This document shows, piece by piece, positions 1 to 7,889 of a stretch of DNA of 64,000 nucleotides. The translations under genes and the position numbers were made by a program. Below the pieces are notes generated by a model, which had not been told where the DNA came from, searched no databases, and saw only the letters and a list, made by a program, of their open reading frames with translations. The number at the start of each line of letters is the position of its first letter. The first letter of the stretch is position 1. Source of the DNA: Pseudomonas fluorescens (GTDB lineage: Bacteria; Pseudomonadota; Gammaproteobacteria; Pseudomonadales; Pseudomonadaceae); assembly GCA_902825215.1 (NCBI GenBank), contig LR782234.1, positions 2,542,001 to 2,606,000 of the forward strand, given 5' to 3'.

Positions 1-118
1 GGGGCGGGGCCACCACAGGTTCAAAGCCGACCGCATGCTTCTAACCACCCGCCTGCAGACCCTGAAAAAAACAAACGTCACAACCCGGATTTGCAATCCG
101 CGAACCCCCGCAGCTAAT

Positions 119-142
119 ATACGATCCATATACACTTCGTAT
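119..142. promoter_or_regulatory. Inverted repeat, candidate operator of the ParD-like/map operon
   Basis: ATACGA (119-124) and TCGTAT (137-142) form a perfect 6-bp inverted repeat with a 12-bp spacer. It ends 12 bp before the antitoxin-like start codon. Antitoxins of this type usually repress their own promoter through such palindromes, so autoregulation is an inference from position and symmetry. Confidence 0.4.
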
Positions 143-154
143 CGGATAACACCC

Positions 155-382
155 ATGGGCATCGTAAAAATTTCCGAAGACATGCACGAAAACCTGCGCA
201 TCTCCAGCAACGCACTCAGCCGCTCGATCAACGCGCAGGCCGAACACTGGATGCGCATCGGCATGCTCGCCGAACTGCACCCCAACCTCGACCACAGCGC
301 CATCTGCCGCCTGCTGATCCGCGCCGAACAGAACGGCGGGCTCGACCTGCACCAACTGACACAGGAAGTCGCCCTCGCATGA
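155..382 (+). CDS. ParD-like antitoxin family protein
   Basis: A 75-residue protein starting MGIVKISEDMHENLR. The short N-terminal strand followed by helices is the ribbon-helix-helix layout of the ParD-like family (antitoxins of type II toxin-antitoxin systems). An in-frame start exists further upstream at 35, but the ATG at 155 places the conserved IVKIS strand at the N-terminus, as the family expects. The stop overlaps the start of map in an ATGA arrangement, so the two genes are probably translationally coupled. No ParE/RelE-type toxin is adjacent; the partner position is held by a methionine aminopeptidase. DNA binding is inferred, not shown. Confidence 0.75.
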   Translation: MGIVKISEDMHENLRISSNALSRSINAQAEHWMRIGMLAELHPNLDHSAICRLLIRAEQNGGLDLHQLTQEVALA

Positions 383-1170
383 GAAACCAGATCAAGCTCA
401 ACACCCCGGCCGAGATCGAAAAATCCCGCGCAGCCGGCAAACTCGCCGCCGACGTGCTGGCAATGCTGGTGCCCCACGTCAAGGCTGGCGTGACCACCGA
501 TGAACTGGATCGGCTGTGCAACGACTACATCGTCAATGTGCAAAAAGCCGTGCCGGCCAACGTCGGTTATCACGGTTTCCCGAAGACCGTCTGCGCCTCG
601 GTCAACGATGTGGTGTGCCACGGGATTCCATCGGGTACGCCGTTGAAGGACGGCGACATCGTCAATCTCGACATCGCCGTGATCAAGGATGGCTGGTTCG
701 GTGATACCAGCCGTATGTACGTAGTGGGTGAGGCGACCCCCGAAGCTCAGCACCTGATCAAGACCACCTATGAGGCGATGTGCGCGGGCATTCGCGCGGT
801 GAAACCGGGCGCAACACTGGGCGATATCGGTCATGCAATTCAGAGCCTGGCCGAAAAGGAGGGCTTCAGCGTGGTGCGCGAGTACTGCGGCCACGGCATC
901 GGCAAGGTCTATCACGATGAGCCGCAGATTCTGCATTACGGCTTTCCCGATCAAGGGATGAAGTTGAAGGCGGGGATGATTTTTACCGTCGAACCGATGC
1001 TCAACGCCGGCAAGCGCCATGTGAAGCACATGCCTGATGGCTGGACGGTGCTGACCAAGGACGGCTCCTTGTCAGCGCAGTGGGAACATATGGTCGCGGT
1101 GACGGAGACCGGGTTTGAAGTGCTGACGGCGTGGCCGGATGAGGTTGAAGGGTATTCCCCGATCAGTTGA
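379..1170 (+). CDS. map: Type I methionine aminopeptidase
   Basis: A 263-residue enzyme of the pita-bread fold that removes the initiator methionine from nascent proteins in the cytosol. The expected metal ligands are all visible: D98, D109, H172, E205 and E236, together with the substrate histidines H81 and H179. It lacks the N-terminal zinc-finger extension of eukaryotic-type enzymes and has the usual bacterial length. It begins inside the stop codon of the ParD-like gene, so it is co-transcribed with it. It is not next to rpsB or tsf, where the housekeeping map often lies, which suggests a second copy. That last point is inference; the main copy lies outside the window. Confidence 0.93.
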   Translation: MRNQIKLNTPAEIEKSRAAGKLAADVLAMLVPHVKAGVTTDELDRLCNDYIVNVQKAVPANVGYHGFPKTVCASVNDVVCHGIPSGTPLKDGDIVNLDIAVIKDGWFGDTSRMYVVGEATPEAQHLIKTTYEAMCAGIRAVKPGATLGDIGHAIQSLAEKEGFSVVREYCGHGIGKVYHDEPQILHYGFPDQGMKLKAGMIFTVEPMLNAGKRHVKHMPDGWTVLTKDGSLSAQWEHMVAVTETGFEVLTAWPDEVEGYSPIS

Positions 1171-1214
1171 ACAATACCGAACCTGTGGGAGATTCTATGG
1201 TTCATGCCTAGCCC

Positions 1215-2162
1215 CTAAACGCCTTTGGGTGAGTATTCGCTCTGGTTTTTCAGCAGAGCAAATACCACCCGTGCAAGCTTGCGGGCTAGTGCGACCAGTG
1301 CTTGGGTAGTGCTCAGTCCGCGCCCTCTCATAGCCTCATAAAACCCTTTCCACGCCGAGGTCCGGCTCGCCGCCATTGCAGCGTTGTGCAGCAACCGACG
1401 TGCCTCAGGGTCGCCTCGTTTGGTCAGGCAGCGGCGGCCTTTCTTTTTGCCTGAGTCCGCTATGCGCAGATCCATGCCTAGAAAGGCGATGAAAGCGTCC
1501 GCATTTCTGAAGTCCCCACGCTGAAAGGATGCGAGCAAGCGGGCGCCAGTCAACGTACCGATGCCTTCGACCTTCATGCAGCGCTTGAGCTGCGCGCCCA
1601 AACCGGCTTCCTCTATCTGCGTCAGGATCATTTTTTCAAGCAAGGTTTCCAGCCTTTGCATGGCGCTTATCTGATTCTTGAAAGCGGTTTTGAGCAGCGG
1701 CTCATTCTCCCAGCTCTGCTTGAGGCTGACACGAGCCTGAACCAGAGCCGCACGGCGCCGGAACAGACTGATGAGCCGGCAATACAGGGGGGACGGCGGC
1801 GTCCAGGGGCGCAAATGGTCCCCTTCGTTTGTCAGATACCGGGCCAATAATCGAGCATCCAGCGCATCAGTTTTAGCGCGAACGTTCACGCCTTTGCGGT
1901 AATGACTGAGTTCATAACCGCCAACCATATAGATCCTGCAGCCATCCGCGTGCGCGAGCTCGGCAAACTCCTGGTGATAAATATTGGTGGCTTCGATGGC
2001 GATTGCTACTGGTTTGGCAACGGTTTTGAGCCATTTCTTGATCGCCGTTTTGGTATTGGAGATTGTCTCGAGCCGATCCGATTCGACGTGATAAATCACC
2101 AGTTCGTCCTTGGCGACATCAACCCCGACAATCGACTGGGTAGTAGCGACGGGCATTGCCAT
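1215..2162 (-). CDS. IS110-family transposase (DEDD recombinase)
   Basis: A 315-residue protein. The N-terminal RuvC-like domain shows the DEDD residues D15 (GVDVAKD), E57 (AIEATN), D99 and D102 (KTDALDA). A coiled region follows. The C-terminal Transposase_20 domain contains VEGIGTLTGARLLASF and the segment DSGKKKGRRCLTKRGD with candidate catalytic serine S237. The start at 2162 is chosen because GGAGG stands 7 nt upstream. The gene is full length with no frameshift, so the element may be active. IS110 enzymes are guided by a bridge RNA encoded in the noncoding end. Confidence 0.95.
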   Translation of the reverse strand: MAMPVATTQSIVGVDVAKDELVIYHVESDRLETISNTKTAIKKWLKTVAKPVAIAIEATNIYHQEFAELAHADGCRIYMVGGYELSHYRKGVNVRAKTDALDARLLARYLTNEGDHLRPWTPPSPLYCRLISLFRRRAALVQARVSLKQSWENEPLLKTAFKNQISAMQRLETLLEKMILTQIEEAGLGAQLKRCMKVEGIGTLTGARLLASFQRGDFRNADAFIAFLGMDLRIADSGKKKGRRCLTKRGDPEARRLLHNAAMAASRTSAWKGFYEAMRGRGLSTTQALVALARKLARVVFALLKNQSEYSPKGV

Positions 2163-2199
2163 GAGAAATCCTCCGGGCTAAGGTTTGAACACTTGAAGG

Positions 2200-2345
2200 G
2201 TTCACCCAGAGGCGCAGGCTTGTTCCTATCGTCGGTCTAGGCCAGATGCATTCTTTATCGGCGCTTGGGTGAAAGGAGGAGGGTGAAAATCTCCCACGGT
2301 CTGTACTGCGCTAACAGTCAGAATCGAGCCTTGTCCCTCCTCCTC
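2200..2345 (-). ncRNA. Predicted IS110 bridge RNA with REP-specific target guides
   Basis: The noncoding region upstream of the transposase folds, in the transposase sense, into two internal-loop hairpins. The first has a perfect 9-bp stem (2335-2343 with 2275-2283). Its loop holds AGGCTCG (complement of 2325-2331), then GTGGGAG (complement of 2291-2297). These fit the left and right halves of the occupied REP target with core CT. The second stem (2261-2271 with 2203-2215) encloses AGAAT (complement of 2250-2254) and ACAAG (complement of 2219-2223). These fit the two ends of the element (ATAGAAT-CT and CT-TGTATG). The order left guide then right guide agrees with known bridge RNAs. Exact RNA ends are estimated. 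Confidence 0.72.
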
Positions 2346-2367
2346 CCTTCAAGTCCTACCATACAAG

Positions 2368-2450
2368 CGAGCCTGCTCGCGAAGAGGTTGTGTCAGTCAC
2401 CCATCATGTTGATTGACACACCGCATTCGCGAGCAGGCTCGCTCCCACAG
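2368..2450. repeat. REPIN interrupted by the IS110 element
   Basis: Two REP arms in inverted orientation: CGAGCCTGCTCGCGAAG at 2368 on and GCGAGCAGGCTCGCTCCCACAG ending at 2450. The missing outer part of the first arm (CCTGTGGGAG) lies at 1182-1191 on the far side of the IS. The second arm overlaps the 3' end of the downstream ABC ATPase reading frame. Confidence 0.9.
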
Positions 2451-3628
2451 ATAAATTTCATGGATTGAAAATTTTTGTGGGCACCGGCAGCCTTGTTCAG
2501 GTCGCTCTCGGTCCATTCGGTATAAACGCAAGCATCCGTCGTGGCCCAGCGCACGTGCACCGGGTCGCCGGCCTTGAGCGGCATGCCGGCGGCTGACAAG
2601 GCTTTCACCGTCATCGAGGTTCCGCCTGCGGTGACCACGCTGCAAGTCTGGCTTTCGCCGAGAAACAGCACTTCCACCACGGTCGCTGACACTTCGTTCC
2701 AGCCCGATGGCAGCGGTTCGATGCTCGCCTGCTGCACGCTCAAGGCCAAGGCCTTTTCCGGCCGTACCATCAGCAAGACATCCTGATCAGTCTGCAGCCC
2801 GGCCGTCAGCCGGATCGACAACGGCTGCCCCTCGAAACTCGCCGCCGCATTGCCTTGGGCCTTGAGCTTGAGAAAGTTCGAGTTGCCAAGGAACGACGCG
2901 ACAAAGGCATTCGGCGGATTCTGATACAGGTCATAACCGCTGCCCAGGCCGACAATCTTGCCGTGGCTGAAGATCGCAATGCGCTGGGACAAACGCATGG
3001 CTTCTTCCTGATCGTGGGTCACATAGACGATGGTGATGCCCAGGCGCCGGTGCAGTTGGCGCAGTTCGTCCTGCAAATCCTCGCGCAGTTTTTTGTCCAG
3101 CGCACCGAGCGGTTCGTCCATCAGCAGAATGCGTGGTTCGTAAACCAGCGCGCGGGCGATGGCCACGCGTTGCTGCTGGCCGCCGGACAGTTGCGAAGGG
3201 CGGCGATGGGCGAACTGTTCCAGTTGCACCAGTTTCAGCATGGCGTCGACACGCTTGTCGCGCTCGGCCGCCGCCAGTTTGCGAATCGCCAAGGGGAAGG
3301 CGATGTTGTCGCGCACCGACAGATGCGGGAACAGCGAATAGCGCTGGAAGACCATGCCGATGTCGCGCTTGTGCGGCGGCACGTTGACCAGCGATTGACC
3401 ATTAACCAGGATCTCGCCACTGCTCGGTGTTTCAAACCCGGCGAGCATCGACAGCGTCGTACTTTTGCCTGAGCCGCTGGAGCCGAGGAAGGTCAGGAAC
3501 TCGCCGTCCTTGATGTCCAGCGAGATGTTGTCGACGGCAGCAAAATCGCCGTAGTGCTTGTTCAGGTTGCGCAGGCTGACCAGGGGTTTGTCGTGCTGCT
3601 GGGAGGCGTCTTTGATCACGGCACTCAT
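2393..3628 (-). CDS. ABC transporter ATP-binding protein (PotA-like)
   Basis: A 411-residue ATPase energising the importer encoded just upstream. It has Walker A GSSGSGKST (49-57), a Q-loop in VFQRYSLFPH, signature LSGGQQQRVAIARA (about 147-160), Walker B ILLMDEP (167-173), the D-loop GALDKK and switch histidine in YVTHDQEEA. A C-terminal TOBE-type regulatory domain follows. This is the PotA/spermidine-putrescine class layout. The start at 3628 (MSAVIKD) lies 17 nt after the inner permease stop; the longer upstream reading is overlap with the permease. The last ~20 codons (from ICGSEPARE) are translated REPIN sequence, so the natural C-terminus was probably shorter. Confidence 0.9.
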   Translation of the reverse strand: MSAVIKDASQQHDKPLVSLRNLNKHYGDFAAVDNISLDIKDGEFLTFLGSSGSGKSTTLSMLAGFETPSSGEILVNGQSLVNVPPHKRDIGMVFQRYSLFPHLSVRDNIAFPLAIRKLAAAERDKRVDAMLKLVQLEQFAHRRPSQLSGGQQQRVAIARALVYEPRILLMDEPLGALDKKLREDLQDELRQLHRRLGITIVYVTHDQEEAMRLSQRIAIFSHGKIVGLGSGYDLYQNPPNAFVASFLGNSNFLKLKAQGNAAASFEGQPLSIRLTAGLQTDQDVLLMVRPEKALALSVQQASIEPLPSGWNEVSATVVEVLFLGESQTCSVVTAGGTSMTVKALSAAGMPLKAGDPVHVRWATTDACVYTEWTESDLNKAAGAHKNFQSMKFICGSEPARECGVSINMMGD

Positions 3629-3645
3629 GTCGTACTCCTCGGCGC

Positions 3646-4455
3646 TCAGGCGCTGATTTCGTTGCGCCGGCGCAGAGCGGCGGCGATCACCATGACCAGG
3701 ACCGACAGGCCGATCAGCAGCGTCGAAGCGACGGCGATCACCGGGGTCAGGTCCTGGCGCAAAGTGGTCCACATTTTCACGGGAAGGGTTTGCAGAGTCG
3801 GGCTTGCCATCATCACGCTGAGCACCACTTCGTCCCACGAAACGAGGAAGGCGAAGAGGGCGCCGGCGACCATGCCCGGACGAATCGCCGGGAACGTCAC
3901 CTTGAACACTGCTTGCAGGCGCGAGGCGCCGCAGATCACCGCCGCGTCTTCAATTGACTGATCGAACAGCTTCAACGAGTTGATGATCGAGATGATGGTG
4001 AACGGCAGCGCGACGATCACATGGCTGACGACGAAGGCGAACATCGTCCCGGTGTAGCCGAGCTTGAGAAACAGCGCGTACACCGCCACGGCAATGATCA
4101 CCAGCGGCACGATCATCGGCAGGGTGAACAGGCCGTAAAGCATCTCGCGACCGGGAAAGCGCCCACGTACCAGCGCAAACGCGGTTGGCAAGCCGAGGGC
4201 CACGGCGCAAATCGTCGTCAGCACGGCGACTTTAAGACTGGCCGCAGCGGCGCTCATCCAGTCCGGATTGGAGAAGAACTGGCCGTACCACTTCAGCGTC
4301 CAGCCCGGTGGCGGGAACACCAGCCACTGCGAGGAGCCGAACGACAGCAGCACAATGAACACGATCGGCAACAGCAGGAACAGACCGATCAGCCCGGTAG
4401 TGGCGTACAAGCCGAAACGCATGCGCCGGCTCATCGCGTTGGGTGTCAGGAGCAT
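3646..4455 (-). CDS. ABC transporter permease (PotC/PotI-like)
   Basis: A 269-residue inner-membrane protein with about six hydrophobic segments. The EAA loop near 170-190 reads DAAVICGASRLQAVFKVTFPAIRPG, the contact site for the ATPase. It pairs with the permease ending at 4462 to form the channel of an importer for polyamine-like or related small organic cations. It follows the first permease after 6 nt. The exact substrate cannot be read from the sequence. An internal methionine eight codons in is an alternative start. Confidence 0.88.
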   Translation of the reverse strand: MLLTPNAMSRRMRFGLYATTGLIGLFLLLPIVFIVLLSFGSSQWLVFPPPGWTLKWYGQFFSNPDWMSAAAASLKVAVLTTICAVALGLPTAFALVRGRFPGREMLYGLFTLPMIVPLVIIAVAVYALFLKLGYTGTMFAFVVSHVIVALPFTIISIINSLKLFDQSIEDAAVICGASRLQAVFKVTFPAIRPGMVAGALFAFLVSWDEVVLSVMMASPTLQTLPVKMWTTLRQDLTPVIAVASTLLIGLSVLVMVIAAALRRRNEISA

Positions 4456-4461
4456 TTCCGC

Positions 4462-5370
4462 TTACCTCGCATTGCTGGCGCCAACCGGGGATTCCGGCTG
4501 AAGCTTCAGGTAGAAGTAGAACAGCACCAGCGTGATCGCGATCAGCAACGCGGCGCCGGCACTGGCCAGGCCCCAGTTGAGGAACGATTGCACCTGCTGA
4601 ATGATGAACTCCGGCAGCATCATGTTCTGCGCGCCGCCGAGCAGCGCCGGGGTGACGTAGTAACCGAGCGACATCACGAACACCATCAAGCCACCGGAGG
4701 CCAGACCCGGCCGGCACAGCGGCAGGAACACCCGGAAGAAATTGGTCCACGGGCTCGCGCCGCAGATCGAGCCGGCCTGCAGGATCATCGGATCGATGGC
4801 CTGCATGGTCGCCTGCAACGGCAGGACGATGAACGGGATCATGATGTAGCTCATGCCAATCACCACGCCGGTGAGGTTGTGCACCATCTCCAGTGGCTGA
4901 TCGATGATGCCCATAGCCATCAGCGCCTTGTTGATCACGCCCGAGGCTTGCAGCAACACCAGCCACGAATAGGTGCGGGCGAGCAGGCTGGTCCACATCG
5001 ACAGCAGCACGATATTGAGAATCCAGCGGCCCCAGCCGCGCGGCACCAGGGTGATCGCCCACGCCAGCGGAAAGCCCAACAGCAGGCTGAACAAAGTCAC
5101 CAGTCCGGCCACCGAGAAGGTGTTGAGCAACACCCGCGCATACGCCGAGTTGGCGAACAGTTGTTCATAGTTGCCAAGGCCAGGCACAGGTTCGAGCACC
5201 CCGCGCAACAGCAGGCCAATCAACGGCGCCAGAAAGAACAGGCCGAGGAACAATAGCGCCGGGGCGAGGTTGCCAGCGCCGCGCCAGCGTTGCTTGAGGG
5301 ACGAACCGGCAGCGCCGGCGGCGCTCCCGGTGGCAGTGGACGGAACGGGCGCAGTGGCCGCGATTTTCAT
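4462..5370 (-). CDS. ABC transporter permease (PotB/PotH-like)
   Basis: A 302-residue membrane protein. A cytoplasmic N-terminus rich in Ala/Ser/Pro (about 35 residues) precedes the first membrane segment (LAPALLFLGLFFLAPLIGLLL). An EAA-type loop (LQAGSICGASPWTNFFRVFLPLCRPG) is present. The start at 5370 overlaps the stop of the binding-protein gene as ATGA, which favours it over the start seven codons upstream. It is the first of two permeases in the SBP-permease-permease-ATPase operon. Confidence 0.88.
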   Translation of the reverse strand: MKIAATAPVPSTATGSAAGAAGSSLKQRWRGAGNLAPALLFLGLFFLAPLIGLLLRGVLEPVPGLGNYEQLFANSAYARVLLNTFSVAGLVTLFSLLLGFPLAWAITLVPRGWGRWILNIVLLSMWTSLLARTYSWLVLLQASGVINKALMAMGIIDQPLEMVHNLTGVVIGMSYIMIPFIVLPLQATMQAIDPMILQAGSICGASPWTNFFRVFLPLCRPGLASGGLMVFVMSLGYYVTPALLGGAQNMMLPEFIIQQVQSFLNWGLASAGAALLIAITLVLFYFYLKLQPESPVGASNAR

Positions 5371-6392
5371 TTGACCAGCCATTCGTTCCACCGTGTCGCG
5401 ATGGCCGGACCGTTCTTGGCCCAGTACGCGAAATCAAGAGTGATCTGATCCTTGGCGTAGGCAGTCGGCAGGTTGGGGGCCAGCGTCGAATCCAGACGCT
5501 CCACACTGTCGAGGTTGACCGGCGCATAGGCGGTCAGGTTGGAGAAGTCGGCCTGGCCTTTGGCGCTGCTCGCGTTGGCGAGGAACTTCATCGCCGCGTC
5601 CTTGTTTTTCGCACCTTTTGGAATGACCAGAATGTCGGCCATGACCAGGTTCTGTTTCCAGCTCACGCCGACCGGTGCGCCGTCTTCCTGCAGGGCATGC
5701 ACACGACCGTTCCAGAACTGGCCCATGCTCGCTTCACCGGAGGCCAGCAGTTGCTGCGACTGCGCGCCGCCGCCCCACCAGACGATGTCTTTCTTGATGG
5801 TGTCGAGTTTCTTGAAAGCGCGATCCATGTCGAGCGGGTAGAGCTTGTCGGCGGCGACGCCATCGGCCAGCAGGGCCAGTTCGAGCACGCCGGGGCTCGG
5901 CCATTTGTACAGGGCGCGTTTGCCGGGGTAAGTCTTGGTGTCGAACAGCGCACTCCAGTCCTGCGGCTTGTTGGCGCCGAGCTTGCCTTCGTTGTAGCCG
6001 AGGACAAAGGAGAAGAAGAACGAGCCGACGCCGTGATCGTTGACGAAACGCGGGTCGATCTTGTCGCGCTGGATCACTTTGAAATCGAGGGGTTCGAGCA
6101 GGCCTTCAGCCGCAGCGCGCAAGGCGAAATCGGCTTCGACATCGACCACGTCCCATTGCACGTTGCCGCTTTCGACCATGGCCTTGAGTTTGCCGTAGTC
6201 GGTCGGGCCGTCCTGGACGACGGTGATGCCGCTGGCCTTGCTGAACGGATCGGCCCAGGCCTGTTTCTGCGCATCCTGGGTGCTACCGCCCCAGCTGACG
6301 AAGTTGACGCTTTCGGCAGCCATTGCAGCCTGGCCGGTGACGCTGAGCAGTCCCGCAAACAGAATTGCGGTTGCAGCTTTGTTCAACACCAT
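5367..6392 (-). CDS. ABC transporter periplasmic substrate-binding protein (PotD/PotF-like)
   Basis: A 341-residue precursor with a Sec signal peptide (MVLNKAATAILFAGLLSVTG then AAMA, cleavage near residue 25). The mature part begins with the SVNFVSWGGSTQDAQKQAWA pattern of type II periplasmic binding proteins for polyamines and related compounds. It is the first gene of the importer operon. About 96 bp upstream is a GntR-type palindrome shared with the neighbouring catabolic genes. The importer therefore probably supplies the substrate of that cluster. The ligand itself is unknown. Confidence 0.88.
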   Translation of the reverse strand: MVLNKAATAILFAGLLSVTGQAAMAAESVNFVSWGGSTQDAQKQAWADPFSKASGITVVQDGPTDYGKLKAMVESGNVQWDVVDVEADFALRAAAEGLLEPLDFKVIQRDKIDPRFVNDHGVGSFFFSFVLGYNEGKLGANKPQDWSALFDTKTYPGKRALYKWPSPGVLELALLADGVAADKLYPLDMDRAFKKLDTIKKDIVWWGGGAQSQQLLASGEASMGQFWNGRVHALQEDGAPVGVSWKQNLVMADILVIPKGAKNKDAAMKFLANASSAKGQADFSNLTAYAPVNLDSVERLDSTLAPNLPTAYAKDQITLDFAYWAKNGPAIATRWNEWLVK

Positions 6393-6487
6393 TTTTACGC
6401 CCTCATTGTTGTGTTTATTGAGCGGGCTTGCGTTGTTGCCCGCCTGACGGGAGCAGTAGCTGGACGTTCGTTGGAGTGTCCGGTCTA

Positions 6488-6512
6488 TGGAATATCATAT
6501 TATGGTATTCCA
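6488..6512. promoter_or_regulatory. Candidate GntR operator upstream of the ABC importer operon
   Basis: The stretch contains TGGAATA (6488-6494) and TATTCCA (6506-6512), a perfect inverted repeat. It also contains TGGTATTCCA (6503-6512), one mismatch from the palindrome TGGTATACCA seen at 7853 and 13678. On the minus strand it shares the 11-mer ATACCATAATA with both of those sites. Confidence 0.6.
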
Positions 6513-6597
6513 AACTTTGTGCAAGCACTTTGCCTTACCGGTTATCTGGCGAAACCGTTTTTTGTGACTCAGGAAATCATTGCTTGAAATACAAAAC

Positions 6598-6693
6598 CCC
6601 TGTGGGAGCGAGCCTGCTCGCGAAAGCGCCGGTTCATGCAACATTGATGTCGACTGACAGGGCGCCTTCGCGAGCAGGCTCGCTCCCACAGGG
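6598..6693. repeat. REPIN
   Basis: Inverted pair of REP arms, CCCTGTGGGAGCGAGCCTG at the left and the mirror image ending at 6693. It lies between the binding-protein gene and ribBX, which are transcribed in the same direction. Confidence 0.9.
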
Positions 6694-6711
6694 AAATGTG
6701 GTTGCTGTGGG

Positions 6712-7821
6712 TTATTCGGTGAACGGAATACTCTCGACCACCTCAAGGTCATACCCGGTCAACCCCGCATACTTCAGCGGCGGCCCCAGATGCCGCAGCT
6801 TGCCCACCCCAAGGTTCTGCAGAATCTGCGCCCCGGTGCCGACCTCGGAATAAATTCGCGACTGCGAGCGGCTGAACTGTCGCGGTGGCTGGGTCAGTTG
6901 CGGCACCCGCTCGAGCAAGGCCTGTGACGACTCATGATTGGCCAGCACCACGACCACCCCGTGACCTTCGGCCGCCACCCGTTGCAGCGCCGCCCACAGC
7001 GTCCAGTTCTTCGGCCCGCTGTACTCGGCGCCGACCAGATCGCGCAGCGGATCGATCACATGTACGCGCACCAGGGTCGGTTCGTCGCGGCGCAGATCGC
7101 CCATGACCATCGCCATGTGCACGCCGCCCTCGATGCGGTCTTCAAAGGTGATCAAGCGAAAGGTGCCGTGTACCGTAGGCAATTCACGTTCACCGATCCG
7201 TTCGATGGTGTGCTCGGTGCTCAGGCGATAGTGGATCAGGTCGGCGATGGTGCCGATCTTGATCCCGTGCTTGCGTGCAAACAGTTCCAGATCCGGACGG
7301 CGGGCCATGGTGCCGTCGTCGTTCATCACTTCGACGATCACCGAGGCTGGAGTGAAACCGGCCAGCCGCGCCAGGTCGCAACCGGCTTCGGTGTGGCCGG
7401 CGCGGGTCAGCACGCCGCCTTCCTTGGCGCGCAGCGGAAAGATGTGGCCGGGCTGCACCAGGTCTTCGGCACGGGCATTCGGTGCGACGGCGGCGGCAAC
7501 GGTGCAGGCGCGATCGGCTGCGGAAATACCGGTAGTCACGCCGACGGCGGCCTCAATGGAGACAGTAAACGCGGTGCTGAACACGCTGCCATTGCTCGGG
7601 ACCATTTGCTCCAGGCCCAAACGCTGGCAATGTTCATCGGTCAGGGTCAGGCAGATCAGCCCGCGCGCTTCGCGGGCCATGAAGCTGATCGCCTCGGGCG
7701 TGCAGCGGTCGGCGGCCAGCAACAGGTCGCCTTCGTTCTCGCGGTCTTCGTCATCGACCAGCAAAACCATTTTGCCGAGGCGATAATCGTCGATGATTTC
7801 TTCGATGCTGTTGAAGGCCAT
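6712..7821 (-). CDS. ribBX: RibBX: 3,4-dihydroxy-2-butanone 4-phosphate synthase with a degenerate RibA-like domain
   Basis: A 369-residue protein. Residues 1 to about 200 are a complete RibB domain, with the acidic motif [11 protein letters not shown] (23-33), [11 protein letters not shown] and [16 protein letters not shown]. It makes the four-carbon unit of riboflavin from ribulose 5-phosphate. The C-terminal half resembles GTP cyclohydrolase II but has no cysteine where the zinc triad should be, so that activity is presumably absent. This RibB-plus-inactive-RibA architecture is the RibBX type described in proteobacteria. It sits beside a flavin reductase cluster and has a GntR operator 30 bp upstream. 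It is probably a dedicated, co-regulated flavin supply rather than the housekeeping copy. Confidence 0.88.
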   Translation of the reverse strand: MAFNSIEEIIDDYRLGKMVLLVDDEDRENEGDLLLAADRCTPEAISFMAREARGLICLTLTDEHCQRLGLEQMVPSNGSVFSTAFTVSIEAAVGVTTGISAADRACTVAAAVAPNARAEDLVQPGHIFPLRAKEGGVLTRAGHTEAGCDLARLAGFTPASVIVEVMNDDGTMARRPDLELFARKHGIKIGTIADLIHYRLSTEHTIERIGERELPTVHGTFRLITFEDRIEGGVHMAMVMGDLRRDEPTLVRVHVIDPLRDLVGAEYSGPKNWTLWAALQRVAAEGHGVVVVLANHESSQALLERVPQLTQPPRQFSRSQSRIYSEVGTGAQILQNLGVGKLRHLGPPLKYAGLTGYDLEVVESIPFTE

Positions 7822-7852
7822 GCTGGACTCTCAGGGTTCGTTGGAAATATAT

Positions 7853-7870
7853 TGGTATACCATAATACAA
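7853..7870. promoter_or_regulatory. Candidate GntR operator between ribBX and the DUF1330 gene
   Basis: TGGTATACCA (7853-7862) is a perfect 10-bp palindrome of the FadR/VanR type and is followed by TAATACAA. It lies 31 bp from the ribBX start and 20 bp from the DUF1330 start, so one site could control both divergent genes. Confidence 0.65.
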
Positions 7871-7889
7871 AATCAACAAAGAGGTCACT

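Larger units (their letters stand above)
1192..2367 (-). mobile_element. IS110-family insertion sequence inserted in a REPIN
   Basis: The element is about 1176 bp. Its ends can be placed because the target is a recognisable REP: the left flank ends CCTGTGGGAG (1182-1191) and the right flank resumes CGAGCCTGCTCGCG (2368 on). Joined, these give an ordinary Pseudomonas REP arm. AG (CT on the transposase strand) stands at both junctions, 1190-1191 and 2366-2367, as expected for the core dinucleotide of IS110-type recombination. Subterminal ACCATA and TATGGT sequences lie next to the two ends on the IS strand. There are no long terminal inverted repeats, as is usual for IS110. The noncoding part is 205 bp before the transposase and only 23 bp after it. 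Confidence 0.9.

Noticed and set aside
1182-2450. A target-site duplication around the IS110 element
   Set aside because: Only the AG core dinucleotide is shared at both ends; the REP halves are complementary parts of one arm, not duplicates.
6712-7821. Bifunctional RibBA with active GTP cyclohydrolase II
   Set aside because: The C-terminal half has none of the zinc-binding cysteines needed for that activity.
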